Shown here piece after piece: positions 15,748 through 22,626 of a DNA stretch of 36,512 nucleotides (positions within the stretch are counted from its first letter, which is position 1; every line of letters begins with the position of its first letter). A program made the position numbers and the translations under genes. Below the pieces are notes generated by a model. It was not told the DNA's origin, made no database searches, and worked only from the letters and a program-made list of their open reading frames with translations. The stretch covers positions 1 through 36,512 of the forward strand of contig CAZVAR010000018.1 in the NCBI GenBank assembly GCA_964625225.1, given 5' to 3'. This DNA is from CAZVAR01 sp964625225. Its GTDB lineage: Bacteria > Pseudomonadota > Alphaproteobacteria > JAJUGE01.

Positions 15748-17844
15748 GTGCTCAGAAGGCCGTCGCTGAAAGTCACTCTCGTCGGCATTACGGCGATCCT
15801 GGCTCTGCTCGTAACGGGGCTCGCCGCGACGATGACGCTTCAGATGATCGAACGCAACGGCATCGCCAAGGCCAGTCTCGCGGCGAACACCGTCAGCGAT
15901 CTCCTGCTGAAGAGCGCCGGGCAATGGGCGATCGAGCGCGGCGTCACCAACAAGGTCCTGAGCGGAGCGGGGGCGGCCGAAGCCGCGGAGCGACGGGATA
16001 TCGACTCCCGGCGAGAGGACGCGGACGACGCCTATCGCGCAGCCGTCGAAAGGCTGCGGCACATGAGGGCTCCCGGCAAGGAGACGCTTCTCGCCGACAC
16101 CGAGCGCGAACTTCGACGCCTGGACATGCTCCGGCGGCGGGCCGATGCGGAGATGGGAAAACCTCGGGCCGCGCGGAGCGAGGACATTCTGGAGGACGTG
16201 GTTCCGACGATAACGGCCGTGATCGAGTCGACGCGGCGACTCCGCCATGCGGTCGAGTACGGGATCGAAACGGCCGAATCCCGGATGGCGCACCTCCAGC
16301 AAATGAAGGATGCGCTGTGGGTCATGAGCGAGTATGCCGGGCGCGAGCGTGCCGCCATCGGCGCCGCCATCGCTCGGGGCGTGCCGCTGCCGGACACACA
16401 GATACAGGCTCTCCTGCGCTTCCGCGGGCGGGTCGAGGGCGCCTGGGACACGGTCGAGGCCGTTGCCGCCAAACCGTCAACGCCGAGCGAGATCAACGCG
16501 GCTCTGGCCGAGGTCCGGACCATCTTCCTCGGACGGTTCGAAGAGACCCGAAAGGCCGTTTACGCCGCCGGCACCCGGGGAACACCCTATCCGATCGGCG
16601 CCGCCGCTTGGATCGCCGAATCGACCGACGCGCTCGACACCATCCTGCGGCTGAGCGAGGTGGCCGGACGGGTCGTCGAGCGGACGGCGGCGGAGATCTC
16701 GGACCGCAGTCTCAGGGCCCAACTCATCGCCGTCACCGTGCTTGCCCTGGGGGTTGCAATCGCGGCGGGGGCGTTCTTCGTCGTAGCCGGGCGTGTCGCC
16801 GGGCCGTTGGTCGCCATGACTGCCGCCATGGTCGAACTGGCCGGCGGCAATCGCGGGATCGAGATTCCGGGGGTCGGGCGCGGCGACGAAATCGGTGCGA
16901 TGGCGGCGGCGGTCGATGTCTTCAAGCGGAACGCCATCGAGATGGAGCGCCTGCGGGCCGAGCAGGAAGCGGCGGAACGACGGGCCGCCGCGGAGAGGCG
17001 GCGTACCCTGAGCGAACTCGCCGACCGCTTCGCCGGCAATGTGGGCGCGGTGGTCGACGCCATCTCGTCGGCTGCCGCCGAAATGCGGGCCGCAGCGACA
17101 TCGATGACGGCGACGGCCGAGGAGACCTCGCGGCAGGCGGCCGCCGTCGCAGCGGCATCGGAGCAGGCTGCGGCGAACGTCGAGACGGTCGCAAGCGCGG
17201 CCGAAGAGCTGTCCTCATCGATCGCCGAAATTAGCCGGCAAGTGGGCGGGTCGGCGCGGATCGCGCAGCAGGCCGTCGACGAAGCGACCCGGGCCAATGC
17301 GCAGATTCAGGGCCTTGCCGAAGCGGCGCAGCGGATCGGCGAGGTCGTGACTCTCATCCACGACATCGCCAGCCAGACGAACCTCCTGGCCTTGAACGCG
17401 TCGATCGAGGCGGCGCGGGCCGGTGAATCGGGCAAGGGGTTCGCCGTGGTCGCCGGCGAGGTCAAGTCGCTTGCCAAGCAAACGGCGAGGGCGACCGAGG
17501 AAATCGCCGCCCAGATCGGCGCCATGCAGGCGGCCACCGGTGATTCGGTCAAGGCTATCGAAGGAATCGGTACGATCATCGGCCGGATCAGCGAGATCGC
17601 CACCACGATTGCAAGCGCCGTCGAGGAGCAGTGCGCGGCGACGCAGGAGATCGCCCGCAACGTGCAGCAGGCGGCTCAGGGGACGCACGAGGTCTCCTCG
17701 AACATCGCCGGGGTCAAACGGGCAGCCGGGGACACCGGTGCGGCGGCAAGCCGAGTCCTCGCCGCCTCCGGCGGTCTGTCCCGGCAGGCCCAAATCCTGC
17801 ACGCCCGCGTCGACGCGTTCCTCGCCGATGTGAGGGCGGCATGA
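15748..17844 (+). CDS. Methyl-accepting chemotaxis protein
   Basis: The 698-residue receptor has an N-terminal membrane helix (about residues 9-31), a mostly helical periplasmic sensor domain of about 290 residues, and a second membrane helix (about 325-347). A HAMP domain follows (GDEIGAMAAAVDVFKRN) and then a long signalling coiled coil. The kinase-contact tip reads IASQTNLLALNASIEAARAG and GKGFAVVAGEVKSLA, typical of receptors that bind CheA and CheW. The sensor region is a helical bundle without a motif I can assign, so the ligand is unknown. The start is GTG 15748 with GGGG upstream. It stands alone: no che genes are nearby, and the next gene, an FNR-type regulator, is convergent. The C-terminus lacks a CheR-tethering pentapeptide. 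Confidence 0.9.
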   Translation: MLRRPSLKVTLVGITAILALLVTGLAATMTLQMIERNGIAKASLAANTVSDLLLKSAGQWAIERGVTNKVLSGAGAAEAAERRDIDSRREDADDAYRAAVERLRHMRAPGKETLLADTERELRRLDMLRRRADAEMGKPRAARSEDILEDVVPTITAVIESTRRLRHAVEYGIETAESRMAHLQQMKDALWVMSEYAGRERAAIGAAIARGVPLPDTQIQALLRFRGRVEGAWDTVEAVAAKPSTPSEINAALAEVRTIFLGRFEETRKAVYAAGTRGTPYPIGAAAWIAESTDALDTILRLSEVAGRVVERTAAEISDRSLRAQLIAVTVLALGVAIAAGAFFVVAGRVAGPLVAMTAAMVELAGGNRGIEIPGVGRGDEIGAMAAAVDVFKRNAIEMERLRAEQEAAERRAAAERRRTLSELADRFAGNVGAVVDAISSAAAEMRAAATSMTATAEETSRQAAAVAAASEQAAANVETVASAAEELSSSIAEISRQVGGSARIAQQAVDEATRANAQIQGLAEAAQRIGEVVTLIHDIASQTNLLALNASIEAARAGESGKGFAVVAGEVKSLAKQTARATEEIAAQIGAMQAATGDSVKAIEGIGTIIGRISEIATTIASAVEEQCAATQEIARNVQQAAQGTHEVSSNIAGVKRAAGDTGAAASRVLAASGGLSRQAQILHARVDAFLADVRAA

Positions 17845-17854
17845 CCGCGGCGGG

Positions 17855-17868
17855 GCAGCGGCCGCTGC
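17855..17868. terminator. Short palindrome between convergent genes, possible terminator
   Basis: GCAGCGGCCGCTGC is a perfect 14-bp palindrome in the 47-bp gap between the convergent chemoreceptor and FNR-like genes. It has no loop of its own and no T-tract. A role in termination is only suggested by position. Confidence 0.25.
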
Positions 17869-17891
17869 GGCCCGATCCGACCGGCGCCTCT

Positions 17892-18632
17892 TCAGAGATC
17901 GAGGAGCGACGCCAGGGCCTCTTCGGTCGCGCCCGCGATCTTCAGGAGGCCTTGATAGTCCCGAACCACCAGGCGGTTGCGGCCGAACTCGATGAGCCCG
18001 TCGTCGCGAAGCTGGCGCAGGACCCTGCCGACATGAATCGGGGTAAGGCCGAGCGCGTCGCCGATATGGTGCTGGCGCAACGGGAAGACGAAGGCGCCGT
18101 CGGCGACCATGCCCCTCATCCTGAGCCGCACGAACAGGTCGAGGATGAATCTGGCGATCCGTTCCGACGCGGAGCGCGCGAGGTCGGCGATCCGCTCGTC
18201 GGCGACACGCCCCTCGCGGGCGCAGAACGCTTCGAGCTTTCCGGCAAAGGACGGATCGGCCCGAAGGCGGGCCGCCATGGCGGCCCGCGAGAATACGCAC
18301 AGCGCCCCGGGGGTCAGCGCCATGACCGAGAAGTCCAGCTTGTTCGACCTCAGAAGCGGCAGGCTGATCGGATCGCCGGGCAGCAGAACGGACAGAATCT
18401 GCCGGTGGCCGTAGGACATGTTCTTGTAGCGGATGGCCCAGCCGTCGAAGAGGGTGAAGAAATGTTCGCAAGGATCTCCTTGTCGATAGATGACGAACCC
18501 CTCGTGGACCCTCCTGTAGGCCTCCCGAAGCGCCTTGCTTCGAAGCTCCGCCCCCTCGCCCGGATGGCATAACACCAAAGATGCAATGGGGCAGTCATCG
18601 CAGTGACCATTCATATGCGAGTGGAGATTCAT
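17892..18632 (-). CDS. Crp/Fnr-family regulator with a full FNR-type cysteine set
   Basis: The 246-residue protein has a cyclic-nucleotide-binding-fold sensor domain (about residues 38-125), a dimer helix (about 140-172) and a C-terminal winged helix (about 183-225). The N-terminus carries C11-x2-C14-x7-C22, and C112 lies exactly 26 residues after the G-D of GDPISLPLL. E. coli FNR has C20-x2-C23-x5-C29, and its C122 sits at the same 26-residue distance after its G-D. An oxygen-sensitive Fe-S cluster is therefore plausible. The recognition helix reads GLTPIHVGRVLRQL; the FNR E-x-x-S-R becomes I-x-x-G-R, so the target site probably differs from a standard FNR box. It is divergent from the PAS_5 gene, with a gap of about 420 bp. 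ATG 18632 is used; ATG 18614 would also keep all the cysteines. Confidence 0.85.
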   Translation of the reverse strand: MNLHSHMNGHCDDCPIASLVLCHPGEGAELRSKALREAYRRVHEGFVIYRQGDPCEHFFTLFDGWAIRYKNMSYGHRQILSVLLPGDPISLPLLRSNKLDFSVMALTPGALCVFSRAAMAARLRADPSFAGKLEAFCAREGRVADERIADLARSASERIARFILDLFVRLRMRGMVADGAFVFPLRQHHIGDALGLTPIHVGRVLRQLRDDGLIEFGRNRLVVRDYQGLLKIAGATEEALASLLDL

Positions 18633-19055
18633 GGATCCGGTGCCCGAAGCATGGACAGAAGATCTTTCGAATAAGGCATGCGGTGAAAATCTTCGAATTG
18701 GGCGTGAGATCTATCATCGCCTACGTTGCTGCACAAGCGGCGACGACTTCGTTATCCATGCCCGATCTTCGGATTCCGGCACACGTAACTCAATAAAGCA
18801 ACGGGGAGTCATGAACAGAGGACGAGAACCGCTTCGCCATGAACGCGATGTGCGGCGATGCTTCGGACGGGTCCGAAACCCTGAGCGCATCCTGCGGATT
18901 CCGGTCGAGAGCGGTTCCGGAAGGCGTCATCGCCCGCGGCGCCGTCGGTCATGTGCAGGCTATGCGGGCTGCGCGATCCTCGGTCCGAAAGCGGACCGTT
19001 CCTCGAGCATCGTGCAGACCGATCCGCCGGATTTCAGATCGGGCGAGGCAGGTCG
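18633..19055. promoter_or_regulatory. Divergent intergenic region with two TTCGAAT copies
   Basis: These 423 bp separate the FNR-like gene (minus) from the PAS_5 gene (plus). The part nearest the FNR-like gene is relatively AT-rich and holds two copies of TTCGAAT (18666-18672 and 18692-18698) whose starts are 26 bp apart, about 2.5 helical turns. They could be an operator for either gene. No TTGAT-N4-ATCAA FNR box is visible. Open frames across the region translate to Arg-rich low-complexity sequence and are not called. Confidence 0.35.
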
Positions 19056-19595
19056 ATGACACGGAAAGCCGGCGACTTCACGACCGCACGCGGCCGCGGA
19101 TACCGCCGCGCCGGCAGCAGCTCACCCGACTTCGAGCCCTGTCCGGAATTGCACGAGGTCGTGCGCTACTGGAGCGGGAAGCGGGGCGCGGAACCGCTGC
19201 CGTCGCGTCGCGACTTCGATCCGCTGCTGGAGGTCCCGCACCTCGTCTCGAACTTCCTCCTGATCGACGTTCGGGGTGACGCGCCACGGTACCTGGTACG
19301 CCTTCAGGGGGTCAAAGTTGTCGCCGCTCTCGAGATCGATCTTACCGGAAAGTGCCTTGATGAGCTGGTACCGGACCATTTCGATGCGGTCGCGCTCGAG
19401 CATCTCCAGCGGGTCGTCGGTACGCGGGCACCGCAGCTGTTTCAAGGCGATCTGTCGTGGTGGGGCCGTGGCCACGTCGAGTTCGACGCCGGACTGTTCC
19501 CATTATCGAGCGACGGGAATCAGGTCGACATGGTCCTCGGCGCGGTCTTCTTTCGAACGCACCGCGCCGGCCGCAGGCGATCCGCCCCATGGTGA
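19056..19595 (+). CDS. PAS_5 domain protein (DUF1457-like)
   Basis: This 179-residue soluble protein has a basic disordered N-terminus of about 35 residues followed by one PAS-like domain. The domain has LPSRRDFDPLLEVPHLVSNFLLIDV, then YLVRLQGVKVVAALEIDLTGKCLDEL, and ends near VDMVLGAVFF. This pattern is that of PAS_5, a family abundant in Rhodospirillales whose function is poorly known and which is usually found as stand-alone proteins. No output domain is fused, so it may bind a small ligand or a partner protein. GAGGCAGG lies just before the ATG. It sits between an FNR-type regulator and a PAS histidine kinase, and a sensory role fits. Confidence 0.7.
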   Translation: MTRKAGDFTTARGRGYRRAGSSSPDFEPCPELHEVVRYWSGKRGAEPLPSRRDFDPLLEVPHLVSNFLLIDVRGDAPRYLVRLQGVKVVAALEIDLTGKCLDELVPDHFDAVALEHLQRVVGTRAPQLFQGDLSWWGRGHVEFDAGLFPLSSDGNQVDMVLGAVFFRTHRAGRRRSAPW

Positions 19596-20050
19596 GGTCG
19601 CCGAAACGTGCACACCGCCGGATCAGGGCCGACCCGAAACCCTCCCTTTTTTCGAACATGCGGCGGACCCGAGTCACTCGGTCCGCGTGCGGGCGACCGC
19701 GCGAAGGGCTTCCGGCGATCCGGATCGGGCCCACGCGGAATCCGGCGACGACAGCATTCTGCGGTCCGTCGGTTCAGGACTTCTTCACCACACGGCTCCA
19801 TGTCTCACCCACGCCCGGCGGGCAAGATGACCGAGGATAGCCCATTCATGTCACAGCCCGGACTGGCCGCGGATCCTGCGGCTGCCGTCGCGCCTCCCTC
19901 CGCGATGAAGCCTGCGCCGCCGCAGCCCGTCGATCGCAATGCCTTCCCCGGATCACGGCGAGCCGAAGGCGGAACCCTCCGGGCGCGCGCGCACCGGCCT
20001 GGATCGCTGCGTTGCTGCGCCCTTCGCAGCGGCGACGGGGGCCGCTCGTG
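19596..20050. other. Intergenic region with an inverted repeat upstream of the histidine kinase
   Basis: No supported gene lies in these 455 bp; open frames here are Pro/Arg/Ala-rich and match nothing known to me. A near-perfect inverted repeat, GCGGACCCGAG (19663-19673) and CTCGGTCCGC (19677-19686), has a 3-base loop and one bulged C. It could end the PAS_5 transcript or act as an operator. A CCCTCCCTTTTTT run lies just before it rather than after, which argues against a classic plus-strand terminator. Confidence 0.4.
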
Positions 20051-22042
20051 ATGACGGTCGAGGAGCGGCACGAGCCGGCGCCGGCGGGACCGGGGCCGCG
20101 TCCCAGGGTTGCGGGGACGACCGTATCCGCCGCAGGCAGACCCGAAAGCGTCCCCGTCAGCGACGGCTTCTTCCGCACGCTCGTCGAGGCCGCATCCGAG
20201 GGCGTCATCGCGATCGACCGATACGGCACGATCCGGTATCTCAATCCGGCCGCCGAGCGGCTGGTCGGGGTGGCAGCGCGGGAAGCCGTCGGCCGGCCTG
20301 TCTCGGCCTTTCTTCCGGCGCCCCGCAGCGGCAAGCTGCGCCGGTCCGGCAGCATCGCGCGCTGGGCACGGCGGCATGGCGCCATCGACATCGCGCTCCG
20401 GAAGTCGGACGGGCAATCCGTACCCGTTGCGCTGCGTGCGGTCGAGACGGTCGCCGACACCGCTCCTCTCCTCGTCATCAGCCTGCGCGATATCACGAAG
20501 CGCAAGGCTGCCGAGACCCGGCTGAAAGCCTCCGAAACCCGCCTCGCCCGCATTCTCGACATCGCCGACGAGGCGGTCATCTCGATCGATGCCGACCAGC
20601 GCATTACACTTTTCAACAAGGGCGCCGAGCGCATCTTCGGCTATCGCGCCGGTGAGATCATCGGACAGAAGCTCGAGGTCCTCCTCCCTCGACGGTTCCG
20701 GGGCGCCCATGCCGCGCACGTCCGGGCCTTCGGGCACGGCGGCGTTGCGGCCCGGATGATGAGCGGTCGCGACGAAATCGTCGGCTGCCGCAAGGACGGC
20801 AGCGAGTTTGCGGCGGAGGCATCGATCTCGCACTTCCAGCAGGACGGCGAGAAGGTGTTCACCGCGGTCCTGCGCGACATCACGGCGCGCAAGGAGATGG
20901 AACGTGCGCTGAAGGCGCGCGAGGCGCTTTACAGGCTGCTCGCCGACAACGCCACCGACATGATCGTGCGGATTCGTCGGTGCGACGGCAAGCGGCTCTA
21001 TGTCTCGCCGAGCTGCGTGGACATACTCGGCTACGAGCCGGCCGAACTGGTCGGGGGATTCGCCTCCGATCTCACCCATCCGTGCGATTTCCAGCGCCTT
21101 CGGGACGCTGCACTGTCTTTGCGCTCGCCGGCGGAGACCCGAACCGTCACCCACCGGGTACGCCGCAAGGACGGTCGATACATCTGGGCCGAGACGGCGA
21201 TGCGGCTCCTGCCGGATTCAGCGCTGGACGGGGGGCCGGAGATCGTGACGGTGACCCGGGACGTCAGCGCGCGAAAGGCGATCGAGGAGCAGCTCACCGC
21301 CGCCAAAGCGGAGGCCGAGCGGGCGAGCCGGGCCAAGTCCGACTTCCTCGCCAGCATGAGCCACGAACTTCGGACGCCGCTGAACGCGATCATCGGGTTT
21401 GCGGATATCATTCAAAGCGAGGCCATGGGGCCGATCGGCAAGCCCCGTTACGTCGAGTATGCCCGGGACATTCTGCAGTCCGGTCAGCATCTGCTCGACC
21501 TGATCAACGACATACTCGATCTCATAAAGATCGAAGCCGGACGCCTGATCCTGCATTCGACCGAGATCGACGTCGCCGACATCGTCGGGCTCTGTCTCCG
21601 CATGATGAAGCCGCGCGCCGAGCGCGGCGGGGTATCCTTGTCATCTGCGATCGCCGATGACGCGCACCGCTTCCGCGGTGACGAGAAGCGATTCAAGCAG
21701 ATCCTTCTCAATCTCCTCTCGAACGCCATCAAGTTCACGCCGCCGGGCGGCAGCGTCTCCGTGTCGGCCGGGATTGAGAACGGCGAACTCGTCGTCACCG
21801 TCAAGGATACCGGGATCGGCATCGCCGACGAGGATCAGGAGCATGTGATGGAGGCGTTCCGGCAAAGCGGAAACCCGCTCGACCCGGAAACGGAGGGGAC
21901 CGGTCTCGGTCTCCCGCTGACCAAGCGCCTGGTCGAGTTACACAACGGCTCCCTGGAGCTTCGCAGCGCGATCGGCGTCGGAACGACCGTGACCGTGCGG
22001 TTCCCCGCCGGCCCGGTCGTGCCGCACGCCGCTCCGAGCTGA
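20051..22042 (+). CDS. Soluble sensor histidine kinase with three PAS domains
   Basis: This 663-residue protein has no membrane helix. It contains PAS 1 (about residues 35-150, with EGVIAIDRYGTIRYLNPAAERL), PAS 2 (about 155-275, with EAVISIDADQRITLFNKGAE), PAS 3 with a PAC-type end (about 285-410, with DGRYIWAETAMRLL), a HisKA domain with phosphoacceptor H438 in SHELRTPLNAIIGF, and a HATPase domain with N box NLLSNAIKFT, G1 DTGIGI and G2 GTGLGLPL. It should autophosphorylate on H438 in response to a cytoplasmic cue such as redox state, light or a small ligand. No haem- or flavin-binding signature can be assigned with confidence. No response regulator gene is adjacent, so it is an orphan kinase. 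ATG 20051 follows a GGGG stretch; a TTG at 20012 is the alternative. Confidence 0.87.
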   Translation: MTVEERHEPAPAGPGPRPRVAGTTVSAAGRPESVPVSDGFFRTLVEAASEGVIAIDRYGTIRYLNPAAERLVGVAAREAVGRPVSAFLPAPRSGKLRRSGSIARWARRHGAIDIALRKSDGQSVPVALRAVETVADTAPLLVISLRDITKRKAAETRLKASETRLARILDIADEAVISIDADQRITLFNKGAERIFGYRAGEIIGQKLEVLLPRRFRGAHAAHVRAFGHGGVAARMMSGRDEIVGCRKDGSEFAAEASISHFQQDGEKVFTAVLRDITARKEMERALKAREALYRLLADNATDMIVRIRRCDGKRLYVSPSCVDILGYEPAELVGGFASDLTHPCDFQRLRDAALSLRSPAETRTVTHRVRRKDGRYIWAETAMRLLPDSALDGGPEIVTVTRDVSARKAIEEQLTAAKAEAERASRAKSDFLASMSHELRTPLNAIIGFADIIQSEAMGPIGKPRYVEYARDILQSGQHLLDLINDILDLIKIEAGRLILHSTEIDVADIVGLCLRMMKPRAERGGVSLSSAIADDAHRFRGDEKRFKQILLNLLSNAIKFTPPGGSVSVSAGIENGELVVTVKDTGIGIADEDQEHVMEAFRQSGNPLDPETEGTGLGLPLTKRLVELHNGSLELRSAIGVGTTVTVRFPAGPVVPHAAPS

Positions 22043-22247
22043 CCGGCGCGCTGCCCGACCGCCATCCGCATCGCCGCGCGTCCGCTCCGTCACGGCCGCC
22101 GGCGCCGGCGCGGCATGATCCCGCGCACCTGACGCCTCCGCCGCTTCTTTCGATGTGCCGAACGCTCGGACCGGCCGGCTCGAGGGTTCGCCCATTCGAC
22201 GCTCGTCCGCCCCGACATGCCCTCGGCCCGCGGCCGGTGCATCCGTA

Positions 22248-22275
22248 TTGACAATGCGAGTCATTCGCATCTAAC
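22248..22275 (+). promoter_or_regulatory. Haem operon promoter overlapped by a Fur-like operator
   Basis: TTGACA (22248-22253) and TCTAAC (22270-22275) with a 16-bp spacer form a good -35/-10 pair 47 bp before hemP. Within the spacer lies TGCGAGT-C-ATTCGCA (22255-22269), a 7-1-7 inverted repeat with one mismatch and the layout of Fur boxes. A bound Fur-type repressor would block RNA polymerase when iron is plentiful. The rest of the leader from 22043 holds nothing else I can assign. Confidence 0.75.
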
Positions 22276-22321
22276 TTCGCCCCGTCTGTCGAAGCAAGCC
22301 GCAGGACGGGACCCCATACAC

Positions 22322-22513
22322 ATGCCGAAGTCGGAGCCGCCGAGTGCCGGACCTGACGAGGGCCAGCGTCCGGCCGTCGCCGGGCCACCGGGCCGGCGTG
22401 TCGTCGACAGCACGGCGCTGCTCGGCCAGGCGAGCGAGCTCGGCATCCGGCACGAGGGCGAGATCTACACCCTCCGCCGCACCAGCAAAGGCAAGCTGAT
22501 CCTCACGAAATAG
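22322..22513 (+). CDS. hemP: Hemin uptake protein HemP
   Basis: This small 63-residue protein has a Pro-rich N-terminal half and a C-terminal core R-V-V-D-S-T-A-L-L-G, then IRHEGEIYTLRRTSKGKLILTK. That core is the signature of the HemP/HmuP family, whose members carry R-x-x-x-S-x-x-L-[LF] and end in G-K-L-I-L-T-K. HemP/HmuP members are short cytoplasmic proteins needed for full expression of haem receptors; some are reported to activate hmuR transcription. Here it is the first gene after the Fur-like promoter and lies 113 bp before the receptor gene. The frame is open further upstream from 22217, but that part includes the operator, so ATG 22322 is preferred. Confidence 0.88.
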   Translation: MPKSEPPSAGPDEGQRPAVAGPPGRRVVDSTALLGQASELGIRHEGEIYTLRRTSKGKLILTK

Positions 22514-22626
22514 CAACCGCACCAGATCGTTAACCCGCATCCCGCTCGTCCTAGCCAGCCACGCGGCGCCCCAGCGCCCCCAGCCAGCCTCGGACCGATC
22601 CTCGCAACCGGAGATCGACTCGAACC

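Noticed and set aside
18839..19279. A 146-residue plus-strand frame upstream of and overlapping the PAS_5 gene
   Set aside because: No domain, Arg/Ser-rich, and it overlaps the better-supported PAS_5 frame.
19828..20050. A short Pro/Ala-rich frame starting near 19828, before the histidine kinase gene
   Set aside because: No ribosome-binding site that stands out, no motif and low complexity; treated as intergenic.
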